NCBI GenBank assembly: GCA_046154545.1
Contig: JBJXGC010000156.1
Coordinates: forward strand, 1-31,676
DNA length: 31,676 nucleotides
DNA from: JBJXGC01 sp046154545
Lineage (GTDB): Bacteria; Chloroflexota; Dehalococcoidia; Tepidiformales; Tepidiformaceae
Reading direction: 5' to 3'
This document shows positions 1-7,939 of this stretch, one piece after another; position 1 is the stretch's first letter; every line of letters begins with the position of its first letter. The position numbers and the translations under genes were made by a program. The notes below the pieces were generated by a model. It was not told where the DNA came from and searched no databases. It saw only the letters and a program-made list of their open reading frames with translations.

Positions 1-594
1 GCGCTGCATCAGAACGGCCTCGGCGACTACGTTGGCGTGTTCCTCTCTACCGCTGGCGCCGCCCTTCCTTCGTTCGTTATCGCCCCCGTCCTGGTCATCA
101 TCTTCTCGGTGGAGTTTGGCTGGTTCAACGTGCTCAGCTCGGACTATGGCTTCATGCAGTGGTTCGGGGGCGATTTCGGGAACTGGCGGCAGATGGTGCT
201 CCCAACCGTGGCCCTCGGCTTTCTGCCGATGGCCTTCGTGGCCCGGATTACGCGGGCGGCGATGCTTGAGGTGCTCCGCCAGGACTACATCCGCACGGCG
301 CGGGCGAAGGGCGTCAAGGGATACTCGGTGGTCCTGCAGCACGCCGTGAAGAATGCGCTCATCCCGGTGCTGACGGTGATGGGACCGATCTTCGCGGGAC
401 TGATCACCGGGTCGTTCATCGTCGAGACAGCCTTCATCATCCCTGGCCTAGGCCAGGAGTTCGTGCGCTCGGTGCTCATCCGTGACTACGGGTTGATCAT
501 GGGTGTGACCGTCTTTTTCACGGTGGTGATTGCCTTCATGAACCTGCTGGTCGACCTTTCATACGGGCTCGTCGATCCCCGGATCCGGTATTAG
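1..594 (+). CDS. Peptide/nickel-type ABC transporter permease, DppB/OppB family (5' end missing)
   Basis: Integral membrane subunit of a binding-protein-dependent ABC importer for peptides or related solutes. The reading frame is open from base 1, so the start lies outside the window; 197 codons remain, roughly the C-terminal 60% of a usual DppB of about 310-330 residues. Several hydrophobic segments are visible. The cytoplasmic EAA loop that docks on the ATPase is well conserved (EVLRQDYIRTARAKG, followed by HAVKNALIPVLT). The C-terminus ends in the usual VDPRIRY. The next gene starts 10 bases after the stop and is the partner permease, so the two form a heterodimer. The transported substrate cannot be told from the sequence. 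Confidence 0.95.
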   Translation, partial: ALHQNGLGDYVGVFLSTAGAALPSFVIAPVLVIIFSVEFGWFNVLSSDYGFMQWFGGDFGNWRQMVLPTVALGFLPMAFVARITRAAMLEVLRQDYIRTARAKGVKGYSVVLQHAVKNALIPVLTVMGPIFAGLITGSFIVETAFIIPGLGQEFVRSVLIRDYGLIMGVTVFFTVVIAFMNLLVDLSYGLVDPRIRY

Positions 595-604
595 GAGCGC
601 CTCC

Positions 605-1573
605 GTGACGATCGAACAGCATTCGGCCCTCCCGGCGCAGGCCGGCGGATTCACTTTCACGGGGAAGCAGCAGGGCCTCTGGACGCAGGCGTTCCAGCGG
701 CTCCGCCGCAATCGGCTGGCGCTTGCGGCTGGCGTTGTGTTAGTCGTGATCGCGGGGGCGGCGGTCGCGGCCGACGCTCTTGACGCGTTCCAGCGGCACA
801 ACCCGGGGCTGCAGGATTACGGCGCGATCGAACAGGGCCCGAGCGCGAGTCACTGGCTGGGGACGGATGCGCTTGGACGTGATCTCTGGTCGCGTCTGCT
901 CCAGGCGACACTCTTTTCGCTCAAGATCGGCATTGGCGCTCAGCTCGTTATCCTCGTGATCGGCATCACGGTCGGGATGCTAGCAGCGCTCGGCGGGAAA
1001 TTCATGGACCAGCTCCTGATGTGGTTTACGGACCTCGCCTTCGCCTTTCCGGATCTCCTGGCGATCGTCCTCATGCGACAGGTGCTCTTCGGCCGGGACT
1101 GGCCGATCATTGGGACGGCGAACCCCCAAATACCGGGAGTCGGGAATGTCCTGCTCGTGACGATCCTCGCCATCTCCCTGGTAGCCTGGGTGACGGTGGC
1201 GCGCCTTGTGCGGGGGCAGATGCTGTCCATTCGGGAGCAGGACTATGTGACGGCGGCACGGTGTGTCGGCGCGAGTCCGTGGCGGATTGTGCGGGCCCAC
1301 ATGCTCCCGAACACGCTCGGGGTGATCATTGTGACCTCGACGTTCGGGGTCCCGGCGGCGATCTTCGCGGAGGCGGCCTTGAGCTTCATCGGCCTTGGGG
1401 TGCCGCCGCCGGATTCGAGCCTGGGCAGCCTGATCGCCTCCGGCCAGGACCGCATCCAGACGCACCAGATCGAACTCTGGTTGCCGGCGATCATGGTGGC
1501 ACTGCTGATGCTCTGCTTCACCTTTCTGGGCGACGGTCTACGGGACGCGCTGGACCCACGGACGCGGAAGTAG
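605..1573 (+). CDS. Peptide/nickel-type ABC transporter permease, DppC/OppC family
   Basis: Second transmembrane subunit of the same importer, 322 residues, normal family length. The start is GTG at 605, preceded by GGAG overlapping the upstream stop codon about 7 bases away, which supports this start. The N-terminal half has the OppC-type cytoplasmic tail, a first membrane helix near residues 38-56, and the characteristic HWLGTDALGRDLWSR motif before the transport domain. The EAA loop is EQDYVTAARCVGASPWRI, followed by the conserved HMLPN. The C-terminus is GDGLRDALDPRTRK, typical of DppC. No ATPase (DppD/F) or binding protein follows; a terminator does, so this gene ends the operon and the other subunits are upstream or elsewhere. 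Confidence 0.96.
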   Translation: MTIEQHSALPAQAGGFTFTGKQQGLWTQAFQRLRRNRLALAAGVVLVVIAGAAVAADALDAFQRHNPGLQDYGAIEQGPSASHWLGTDALGRDLWSRLLQATLFSLKIGIGAQLVILVIGITVGMLAALGGKFMDQLLMWFTDLAFAFPDLLAIVLMRQVLFGRDWPIIGTANPQIPGVGNVLLVTILAISLVAWVTVARLVRGQMLSIREQDYVTAARCVGASPWRIVRAHMLPNTLGVIIVTSTFGVPAAIFAEAALSFIGLGVPPPDSSLGSLIASGQDRIQTHQIELWLPAIMVALLMLCFTFLGDGLRDALDPRTRK

Positions 1574-1581
1574 GGGCGGGG

Positions 1582-1629
1582 CCCTCACCCCCTGCCCCCT
1601 CTCCCCGTGCGCGGGGCGAGGGGGAGGAG
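1582..1629. repeat. REP-like palindromic intergenic element
   Basis: A pyrimidine-rich stretch (CCCTCACCCCC...) leads into an imperfect hairpin: arm 1595-1607, loop 1608-1611, arm 1612-1624, with one T/C mismatch. This CCCTCACCCC / CCCTCTCCC...GGGGAGAGGG layout resembles interspersed palindromic elements seen in many GC-rich genomes. Only one copy is present in this window, so its repeat status is inferred. It could also contribute to termination of the permease operon. Confidence 0.45.
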
Positions 1630-1698
1630 TGCGTTCGGCGGCCGCAACGGCACGCCGACGCCGGGCATGGGCAGACGAGGCAAGTGACAGCCGGACAA

Positions 1699-1734
1699 CG
1701 CAGAAGGCCCCCGTCAAGACGGGGGCCTTCTGCG
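1699..1734. terminator. Bidirectional intrinsic-type terminator between the permease operon and flagellin gene
   Basis: A perfect 15-bp stem (1699-1713 with 1720-1734) closes a 6-base loop. It sits between the convergent dppC-type gene and the flagellin gene and can serve both. T-runs after the stem are weak on both strands, as is common in GC-rich genomes. Confidence 0.8.
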
Positions 1735-1759
1735 CTCTACGGTTTGGCCAGGTCCGGGA

Positions 1760-2926
1760 TTACCGGAGGAGGCTGAGGACCGACTGTGAGGCCTGGTTGG
1801 CCTGGGCGAGGACGGCGGTGCCGGCCTGCTGCAGGATCTGGTTGCTGACCATGTGGCTGGAGAGTTCGGCGATGTCGGCATCGCGGATCCGGCTTTCAGC
1901 GGCGGTCAGGTTTTCGACGGACACACCGAGGCTGGCGACGGTGTGCTCAAGGCGGTTCTGGGCGGCACCAAGGTTGGCGCGGCGGGTGTTGAGGGTGCTG
2001 ATGGCGGTGTCGATCTCCGTGAGGCGAGCGTTGGCGTTGGCCAACGAATCGACTGAGCCCGCGCCTGAGACTGCCCAGGCGGCGAGGTTCAGCCCGCCGG
2101 CCGTGTTGGCCTGCACGTCCGAGAACGCGACGGCCATGGTGTTTCCGACGTTGGCGCCGACCTGGAAGGCAGCCGCGCCGGAACCGGCGCCGGTGATGAT
2201 CGTCTTGGCCGTGAGGCCGAGGCCGACGTTCGCGGCCGTTTCGCCGGTGACCGAGGAGACCGTGACCTTGACGCCGAGGTTTCCGAAGTTGATGACGGCC
2301 GAGGACGAGGCGGCGATGGCGCCGAGCGTGACAGCCTGGGAGTTGCCAGCGCCGTCGTCGAGCGTTACGACGCCGGCGACGTTGGTCATGGTGTAGGTCG
2401 TGCCGGCCTTGGCGCCGGACACGTCGATGGCGGTGACGCTGGTGTTGGTACCGGCGGCGACGACGGTACCGACCTGGGCGGTGCCGCCGGACTGCGTGGT
2501 CGTGAGGCTGCCGTTCAGGAGGAACTGGCCGTTGAACTGGGTGACGGCGGCAATGCGGTTGATTTCCGCCTGGAGGGCCACGAGCTCTGTGCCGATGCTC
2601 TGGCGGGCGGCGGCGTCCTGCGTGCCGTTGGCGGCCTGGACCGACAGTTCACGTGAGCGCTGGAGGATGCTGTGGACTTCGTCCATGGCGCCTTCAGCGG
2701 TCTGAATCATCGAGATGCCGTCCTGCGAGTTGCGGAGGGCCTGGGTGTTGCCCTTGATCTGGGCGCGCATCTTTTCCGAAATGCCGAGGCCGGCGGCGTC
2801 GTCGGCGGCGCGGTTGATGCGGTAACCGGATGAGAGCTTCTCAAGGACTTTGCCCATCTTGAGGCTCGTGCCGCTGAGGTTGCGCTGCGCGTTGAGGGCG
2901 CCCACGTTGGTAACGATCGATGACAT
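1760..2926 (-). CDS. fliC: Flagellin
   Basis: Structural subunit of the flagellar filament, exported through the flagellar type III apparatus. It has 388 residues. The N-terminal D0/D1 domain is classic (MSSIVTNVGALNAQRNL, then LSSGYRINRAADDAAGLGIS, and RNSQDGISMIQTAEGAM). The C-terminal D1/D0 domain ends DADIAELSSHMVSNQILQQAG...SVLSLLR. The middle part (about 145-300) is a low-complexity Gly/Ala/Thr/Val-rich surface domain and includes the FQVGANVG motif found in Firmicute-like flagellins. No cysteine is present. The start is ATG with an AGGGGAAAGG ribosome site at 2939-2948. It is the only gene of the flagellar block with its own promoter and leader, as expected for a late, FliA-dependent gene. 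Neither the FliD cap nor the FliS chaperone is adjacent. Confidence 0.98.
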   Translation of the reverse strand: MSSIVTNVGALNAQRNLSGTSLKMGKVLEKLSSGYRINRAADDAAGLGISEKMRAQIKGNTQALRNSQDGISMIQTAEGAMDEVHSILQRSRELSVQAANGTQDAAARQSIGTELVALQAEINRIAAVTQFNGQFLLNGSLTTTQSGGTAQVGTVVAAGTNTSVTAIDVSGAKAGTTYTMTNVAGVVTLDDGAGNSQAVTLGAIAASSSAVINFGNLGVKVTVSSVTGETAANVGLGLTAKTIITGAGSGAAAFQVGANVGNTMAVAFSDVQANTAGGLNLAAWAVSGAGSVDSLANANARLTEIDTAISTLNTRRANLGAAQNRLEHTVASLGVSVENLTAAESRIRDADIAELSSHMVSNQILQQAGTAVLAQANQASQSVLSLLR

Positions 2927-2951
2927 GTTAGTGGTTTACCTTTCCCCTGAT

Positions 2952-2971
2952 ACCCTCATGTTTCAGAGGGT
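2952..2971 (-). promoter_or_regulatory. Stem-loop in the flagellin 5' leader
   Basis: A 6-bp perfect inverted repeat (2952-2957 with 2966-2971, 8-base loop) lies in the predicted flagellin leader just upstream of the ribosome site. It could stabilise the mRNA or tune translation; this role is an inference from position. Confidence 0.45.
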
Positions 2972-2988
2972 CCCCGCCGGTCGTTCTG

Positions 2989-3015
2989 ATTTCGGCGGTG
3001 TGTACGCCTTGGTTA
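2989..3015 (-). promoter_or_regulatory. Sigma-28 (FliA/SigD-type) promoter of flagellin
   Basis: On the minus strand the -35 is TAAC (3012-3015), spacer 15, and the -10 is GCCGAAAT (2989-2996). The known consensus is TAAA-N15-GCCGATAA/T, so only two or three positions differ and the spacing is exact. The predicted start is near 2982, giving a leader of about 56 bases. The window encodes the matching sigma factor and its anti-sigma FlgM. Confidence 0.75.
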
Positions 3016-3321
3016 TCGCCGGGATGCGGGTGATACGAGGGGCCAGTAAGGGAGCGAATGGGTGACCGTCAGGTGAACAGTGAGCCACTCACGATTGACA
3101 CTGACCGCGGCCGGGCCGTATTTAGGGCGCGGTGGGGGCGCCGGGGGCCGAAGTGTGGTGGCCACGGCTGGTGGCCCAGGCGCGACGGCGGGATGGTGGC
3201 CTGGCGCTGGCGCTCGCGGGTTCGGTGCAGGTTGGCGGCGTGGGGCGGCCGATTGGCCGCGGGGGCGCGCTGGCGGTGAGCGGCTGGCTGTAGAGCGCGC
3301 CCAGGCGGCCCAGGGCGGGCG
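3016..3321. other. Intergenic region between flgL and the flagellin promoter
   Basis: About 300 bases without a convincing gene on either strand; very GC-rich, with several small palindromes. A short stem (3298-3302 with 3317-3321) lies immediately after the flgL stop but has no T-run. A perfect TTGACA with a TATTTA 18 bases later (3095-3124, plus strand) is the only other promoter-like signal. Open frames here have no recognisable domain or ribosome site. Confidence 0.5.
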
Positions 3322-4209
3322 TTACCGGAGGAAGTTGAGCAAGGACATGCTGCTCGTGCGCCCAACGGCGCCAAGGGCGGCTTCGAGCGCCTGCTGGGCG
3401 GCCGTGAACTGGGAGATGGCGGCCGTGATATCGACCTCTTCGACGTCGGCCCGCAGCTTCTGGAGGTCCACGTCAGTGCGCTCTGACACGCTGAAGGCGG
3501 CGTCGAAGCGGTTGGCCCGCGAGCCGAGGTCCGCGCGGGCGCTGACGACACGCTCCAGGGCGGCGTCGATAGTGGCGATGCTGGGGGCAATGACGCTGGG
3601 CGGGACGGAGGCGTTGAGGTTGTCCCGGAGTGCGATGAGGTCCGTGAAGACGGTGCCGAAGACGGCTGGCCCGGTGACGTTGACGGCCGTGGCGTCCTGC
3701 CGTGAGATGCGCCGCACGCGCTGGCCGGCGTCGCCCTGGTAGGTCACGGTGGCGGGAGGGGTGCCCGTGACGATGTAGGCAGGCTGGTCGGACCTGTGCC
3801 CGGCGAAGACGTAGGCGCCGGCGAAGTCGGAGTTCGCCAGCTGCGCTATCTGGCCGATGAGCTGGTTCACCTCCTGGGCGATGGCCGTTCGATCGGACGT
3901 GGAGACGGTGCCGCTCGAGGCCTGGACGGTGAGTTCGCGGACGCGCTGCAAGGCATCGGTGACGCTGGCGAGGGCGGCCTCGGAGGCGTCGATGAAGGCG
4001 ACGCCGCCGGTGAGATTGCGGCGCATCTGGGCCTCGAACCCGAGGGAATTGCGATGGCCGAGGGCGATGCTGGCGGCGGCAGGGTCTTCGCTGACGTTGC
4101 TGATCCGGCGGCCGGTGGCGAGCTGCTGCTGGACGCGGTCGAGGCGCTCGGTCGCGGTCTGGATGGAAACGGTCCGGGCCGTTTGGCGGGTTTGTTCTGA
4201 GACGCGCAT
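3322..4209 (-). CDS. flgL: Flagellar hook-filament junction protein FlgL (HAP3)
   Basis: Second junction protein connecting hook and filament, exported before flagellin. It has 295 residues, usual for FlgL. The N-terminus (MRVSEQTRQTARTVSIQTATERLDRVQQQLATGRRI, then EDPAAASIALGHR) and the C-terminal coiled heptads ending SMSLLNFLR match the flagellin superfamily. The FAGAYVFAGHRSDQPAY stretch near residues 129-145 is the FlgL hallmark (GxYLFAG). It starts 3 bases after flgK and is the last gene of the long operon. The partner chaperone FlgN is two genes upstream. Confidence 0.95.
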   Translation of the reverse strand: MRVSEQTRQTARTVSIQTATERLDRVQQQLATGRRISNVSEDPAAASIALGHRNSLGFEAQMRRNLTGGVAFIDASEAALASVTDALQRVRELTVQASSGTVSTSDRTAIAQEVNQLIGQIAQLANSDFAGAYVFAGHRSDQPAYIVTGTPPATVTYQGDAGQRVRRISRQDATAVNVTGPAVFGTVFTDLIALRDNLNASVPPSVIAPSIATIDAALERVVSARADLGSRANRFDAAFSVSERTDVDLQKLRADVEEVDITAAISQFTAAQQALEAALGAVGRTSSMSLLNFLR

Positions 4210-4212
4210 GGG

Positions 4213-5610
4213 TTAGGCCCCGGTCCTGTTGATGAGGGTGTCCAGCATCGAGTCGATCACGCTAATGACATGGGCGGCGGCCTGGTAGGCCTTCTGCGAC
4301 TGGGTGAGCGAGACCACTTCCTCGTCGATGTTGACGCCCTGGACGGACTGGCGGAGGCCTTCGATGTGGTTTTCGAGGAGGTCTCCCGACTGGGCCAGGC
4401 CCTTCGCCCGATTAATGTCGGCGCCGAGGACGCCGACCGTGTTCGTGTAGTACTGCTCGAAGGTCTGCGTGGCGCCGACCATGGTGAGGGCGTGGCGCAG
4501 GTCGGCGATGGCGAGGGCGTGGGAGCCATCACCGTCGGCGCTGAGCACGGAGGCCGCGCCGATCTTCTCCGGGTTGGAGATGACGGTTGCGTTCACGTTG
4601 ATGTCGCTGGCGTCGGTCCCGGTGAAGAATGCGAGCCCGGTCGTGTTGTCGAGGCCAAAGCCGGTGGCGTGCAGGGTGTTGACCTGGGTGATGAAGGCGG
4701 CCGTCAGCGTGTTGAGCCTGGCGACGACCGCGGGGAGCTGGGTATCACGGACATCGAGCAGGCCGCGCAATTCGCCCGAGGCGGCCGAAACCAGCTCGCC
4801 GTCGTCGGCGAAGACGATGTCGGTATTCCCGGGATTTGCCACGCTGGCGACAGCAGCGACCTGCCGCGCCTGGTTACCGCTGACCAGCTCGTGGCTGCCG
4901 ACGTAGACGGTGACGGTCTTGTCCTGCTGCTCAACGTAGCTGACGCTCACGACTCTGGAGATGGTGTCCAGCGCCAGGTCCCGTCGGTCGCGAAGGTCGT
5001 TTGCCTTGTCGCCGGACAGTTCGACCTGCTTGATCTGGAAGTTGAGCGCGGCGATCTCGCCGGCGGCGGCGTTGATGCGGTCGGCTGTGCCAGCCACCTG
5101 GCGGTCGACGTCGGCATGTTGGGCGCTGAGGTCAGCCGAGGCACGGCGAAGGCGCCCCGCGAGGGTGATGGCGCCGTTGGCGACAGAGGTGTGGGCGGCG
5201 CTGGACTCGGGGTCGTTGGAGAGGTCCTGCCAGCCGTTCCAGAAGCTGTCGAAGACGACGGCGAGGCCGTCGTCGGAGGGCTCGTTGAAGGCGAGTTCGG
5301 CGCGGCCGAGGGCGGTAGCCTGGCTTTCGAACTGGGCGTGGCCGCTGATCGCCTGGCGGGCCTGGAAGTCCATAAACATGTCGCGCACGCGATTGACGTC
5401 GGCGGCGCTGACGCCGAAGCCGACGCGCCCGAGAAGGGAATCGCGGCCGAAGTGGTCGCTGCCGTCGATGCCAATGGGGCGAAGGAGGACGCGCTGACGC
5501 GAGAAGCCGGGCGTGTTCGCGTTGGCGATGTTGTGGGCGGCCGTATCGACGGCGACCTGGTGCGCGCGTAGGGCCTTAACAGCGGTGTCGAGTCCGATTG
5601 AGAGGCCCAT
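4213..5610 (-). CDS. flgK: Flagellar hook-associated protein FlgK (HAP1)
   Basis: First junction protein at the hook tip, 465 residues, within the shorter range for the family. The N-terminal rod-hook signature is clear (AHQVAVDTAAHNIANANTPGFSRQRV). The C-terminus carries the FlgK/FlgE-type motif GVNIDEEVVSLTQSQKAYQAAA followed by VIDSMLDTLIN. A GAGGT ribosome site precedes the ATG, and the gene begins 9 bases after flgN. The middle region is typical FlgK with DRRDLALD (about residues 206-213). Confidence 0.97.
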   Translation of the reverse strand: MGLSIGLDTAVKALRAHQVAVDTAAHNIANANTPGFSRQRVLLRPIGIDGSDHFGRDSLLGRVGFGVSAADVNRVRDMFMDFQARQAISGHAQFESQATALGRAELAFNEPSDDGLAVVFDSFWNGWQDLSNDPESSAAHTSVANGAITLAGRLRRASADLSAQHADVDRQVAGTADRINAAAGEIAALNFQIKQVELSGDKANDLRDRRDLALDTISRVVSVSYVEQQDKTVTVYVGSHELVSGNQARQVAAVASVANPGNTDIVFADDGELVSAASGELRGLLDVRDTQLPAVVARLNTLTAAFITQVNTLHATGFGLDNTTGLAFFTGTDASDINVNATVISNPEKIGAASVLSADGDGSHALAIADLRHALTMVGATQTFEQYYTNTVGVLGADINRAKGLAQSGDLLENHIEGLRQSVQGVNIDEEVVSLTQSQKAYQAAAHVISVIDSMLDTLINRTGA

Positions 5611-5619
5611 GGCGTACCT

Positions 5620-6093
5620 CTACGCGCTTCTTGAAACAACTCCGTAGCCAGGCGTTGAGGGCCGGCCGGCGGAACCGTAGGTGGATTGGCCCATGCCTGC
5701 GAGCAGGCCGAACCAACGTTCGCGGACGCGGACGGCGTCCAGGATGAGGCGGGCGTTGGCTTCCTGGGCTTCGCGCAGGTTCGCGGCGAGAAGCTGGAGC
5801 CGGGCCCGGGCACGCCCGAGGCGTCTGATACCGAGGTTATCGGCAAGTTCCTGGATTTGCGCGAGGGTGTCACCGGCCCCGAGCTCGCCGACGATGGCTT
5901 CACGGGCGATGTCTGCCTGTTCCATCTCGTCGGCGACGGCGAGCATCCGGGCGCTGACGTCCTCGAGGGCGGGGAAGTCGGAGTGGATGAGGGCACGCTG
6001 CTCTTCGCCGGCAAGGGAGAGAAGCGTGTTGAGCAGCCGTTCCTGTTCGAGCAGGACCTTCAACAGAGATTCGAGCTGGCGCGCCTGGCTCAT
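5620..6093 (-). CDS. flgN: FlgN-type export chaperone for FlgK/FlgL
   Basis: Predicted cytoplasmic chaperone that binds the C-termini of FlgK and FlgL and delivers them to the export gate. It has 157 residues, almost entirely helical and rich in Leu, Glu, Ala and Arg, with a long N-terminal coiled-coil-like segment (LESLLKVLLEQERLLNTLL). The C-terminal TYGSAG matches the short TYG.. motif of FlgN proteins. Sequence conservation in this family is low, so position directly upstream of flgK-flgL and after flgM (6-base gap) carries much of the weight. Confidence 0.88.
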   Translation of the reverse strand: MSQARQLESLLKVLLEQERLLNTLLSLAGEEQRALIHSDFPALEDVSARMLAVADEMEQADIAREAIVGELGAGDTLAQIQELADNLGIRRLGRARARLQLLAANLREAQEANARLILDAVRVRERWFGLLAGMGQSTYGSAGRPSTPGYGVVSRSA

Positions 6094-6099
6094 CGTCCG

Positions 6100-6417
6100 C
6101 TATCCCAACGTACCGCCGCGCAGGAGGCGCGCGGCGATACCCTGAGCATCGACGGTGTAGGAGCCGTTCGCGATCGCGGTCTTGAGCGAGGCAACCTTAT
6201 CGACCCGGACGCCCGGGGCGTCTGAGACGGAGCGGGCGGCGAGGGCCATGACGCGGGCACGGTCGGACACGACGACGGCATCCTGGCGGCCGGAACCGGC
6301 GCCCTCGACGGCGGAGCCGGCGGACGACCCATGCTGCCCGGAATCGACGTCCGGGGCGGCGCCGCCCTGGAACGCGCGGCTGGCAGCGCCTGTGTTCAAC
6401 CCATCAATTCGGGTCAT
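6100..6417 (-). CDS. flgM: Anti-sigma-28 factor FlgM
   Basis: Binds FliA until the hook is complete, then is exported, releasing late flagellar transcription. It has 105 residues with the start at 6417: AGGAG lies about 6 bases upstream, while a longer open frame to 6450 would overlap flgG and lacks a site. The N-terminal half is Gly/Ser-rich and probably disordered, as in other FlgM. The C-terminal half has the FlgM helices: SDRARVMALA, then VRVDKVASLKTAIANGSYTVDAQGIA. The last stretch matches the RxDKVxxLKxxIxxGxYxVD pattern of the family. Encoded in the same operon as its target fliA (8934-9671). Confidence 0.95.
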   Translation of the reverse strand: MTRIDGLNTGAASRAFQGGAAPDVDSGQHGSSAGSAVEGAGSGRQDAVVVSDRARVMALAARSVSDAPGVRVDKVASLKTAIANGSYTVDAQGIAARLLRGGTLG

Positions 6418-6427
6418 CGTTTCTCTC

Positions 6428-7174
6428 CTAACGGGTGAGGTTGGTCGCAAGGGCGAGCATGTCGTCGCCGATCTTGAATGTCTTCGCGGAGGCGCTGTAG
6501 GCGCGCTGGGCGATAATCATCGAGGTGAACTCTTCGGCGATCTCCACATTAGAACCTTCGACCGCCCCGCTCAGCAGGACAGAGAAGCCAGGTGAACCTG
6601 GTGTGCCTTCTTCGATGGGACCGCTGTTCACGGTCTCGCGGTAGAGGCCGTCGCCCATATCGTCGAGGCCCTGGGGGTTAAGGAAGCGGACGAAGCTGAG
6701 CTGGCCGAAGACCTGGCGGCCGGCCCCGGACTCGTCGATCCCGGAGATGTTGCCGAACTGGTCGATCGCGACGTCCTTGGTGCCCGGCGGAAGGGTGATC
6801 GGCGGCTCGACGAAACGGCCGCGAGGCCCGGTGAGGTTGCCATCGGCATCGACAGTCATGCCGCCGACGCGAGTGAAGACGGTGGCCCCGTCGAAATCAC
6901 GAAGGCGGAAGAAGGTGTCGTCCTGGACGGCGAAGTGGAGCGGATCGTCGGTACGGAGGGCGGCGCCGACGTGGAAGATCGGGTCGAAGGTGGCCTTGGC
7001 GACGCCGAGGCGCTGGCCACCCTCCTTGTAATCGGGCGTGGGTGTGCCTTCGGAGAGGGCGCGGCTGACCTTGAAGGCCTGGCTGTTGGCGTTCGCGAGG
7101 TTGTGGCCGATGGTGTCCATCCATTGCTGGTGGTAGACCATGCCACTGGCGGCGGCTCCGAGAATGGTGGTCAT
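6428..7174 (-). CDS. flgG: Flagellar distal rod protein, FlgG type
   Basis: Axial rod or hook-basal-body protein, 248 residues. The N-terminus has the rod signature (MDTIGHNLANANSQAF). The middle has the FlgF/G pattern FTRVGGMTVDADGNL and a GQLSFVRFLNPQGLDDMGDGLY stretch typical of FlgG. The C-terminus (VEGSNVEIAEEFTSMIIAQRAYSASAKTF) is the conserved assembly motif. It follows the FlgF-type gene by 3 bases, giving a pair like flhO-flhP of Bacillus. FlgG is the better name from the C-terminal half; assignment between FlgF and FlgG is partly convention in Gram-positive-type systems. Confidence 0.9.
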   Translation of the reverse strand: MTTILGAAASGMVYHQQWMDTIGHNLANANSQAFKVSRALSEGTPTPDYKEGGQRLGVAKATFDPIFHVGAALRTDDPLHFAVQDDTFFRLRDFDGATVFTRVGGMTVDADGNLTGPRGRFVEPPITLPPGTKDVAIDQFGNISGIDESGAGRQVFGQLSFVRFLNPQGLDDMGDGLYRETVNSGPIEEGTPGSPGFSVLLSGAVEGSNVEIAEEFTSMIIAQRAYSASAKTFKIGDDMLALATNLTR

Positions 7175-7177
7175 GTG

Positions 7178-7939
7178 CTATCTCCCGAACTGGCCAAGCT
7201 GGCCGGCTGCCTGCTCGAGCGTGTCATCGAGGCGGGCGATGATGGTCTGATTTGCCTGGTAGGTGCGCTGGACGGCGAGGAGGGTGGTGAGGTCCTCGAC
7301 CATGTTGGTGTTGGAGCGTTCGATGAAGCCCTGGCGGACGCCACCGGTCACCGGGGTGCCCGGGGCAGCGGAGCGGAAGTAGCCTTCGCCGGCGCGAAGG
7401 AGCTGGCCGGGGGTGAAGTCGCGGAGCTGGAGCTGGGCGATGGGCTGGCCTTCGCGGGTGATGGCACCATCGAGGCCGATATCGACCCTCTGAGCGGGCA
7501 GGTTGATGTGCTGCCCATCGGCATCGAGGACGTAGTAACCGTGGCTGGTGACGAGGTCGCCTGCGGCATCGCGGTTGAAGCGGCCATCGCGCGTGAAGTA
7601 GGTGGCGCCATCGGGGGTCTGGATGGCGAAGAAACCCTTGTCGGTGGCGAGGTCGAGTTCGTTGTCGGTCGCCTGGAAGGCGCCCTGCTGGAAGTCGGTG
7701 GCGAACTCGGCGATGAACTTGCCGGTGCCTATCTGGCCAACGACAGCCTGGATGCGGGCGGCGATGGGGGCCGGGACGGGCGCCTGCTGGGAGAGGAGCA
7801 CGTCGCTGAAGGACTGCATAGCGCCCACTTCACGCTTAAAACCGGCAGTGTTGACGTTGGCGATGTTGTTCGCGAGGACGTCCTGGTAGCGCCAGGCGGC
7901 CTCCATGGCAGTGAATGCGGCGTAGAGACCTTTGATCAT
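7178..7939 (-). CDS. flgF: Flagellar rod protein, FlgF type
   Basis: Rod component, 253 residues. It opens MIKGLYAAFTAMEAAWRYQ, with the rod motif LANNIANVNTAGFKRE. The central part reads ATDNELDLATDKGFFAIQ then YFTRDGRFNRDAAGDLVT, the standard FlgF/G beta domain. The C-terminus is QGFIERSNTNMVEDLTTLLAVQRTYQ, the assembly motif. The ATG overlaps the stop of the upstream LPETG gene by 4 bases (ATGA), so the two are translationally coupled. Together with the next gene it forms the distal rod pair. Confidence 0.9.
   Translation of the reverse strand: MIKGLYAAFTAMEAAWRYQDVLANNIANVNTAGFKREVGAMQSFSDVLLSQQAPVPAPIAARIQAVVGQIGTGKFIAEFATDFQQGAFQATDNELDLATDKGFFAIQTPDGATYFTRDGRFNRDAAGDLVTSHGYYVLDADGQHINLPAQRVDIGLDGAITREGQPIAQLQLRDFTPGQLLRAGEGYFRSAAPGTPVTGGVRQGFIERSNTNMVEDLTTLLAVQRTYQANQTIIARLDDTLEQAAGQLGQFGR

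Noticed and set aside
3058..3279. Plus-strand open frame between flagellin and flgL
   Set aside because: Trp/Arg/Gly-rich, no ribosome site and no family features.
4270..5571. Long plus-strand open frame opposite flgK
   Set aside because: It is antisense to a clear flgK, lacks a ribosome site and has the Gly/Val/Asp-rich composition of a GC-rich shadow frame. The same holds for the long plus-strand frames at 6935-8215, 13750-15063, 15126-16433, 16999-18309 and 26965-28470.
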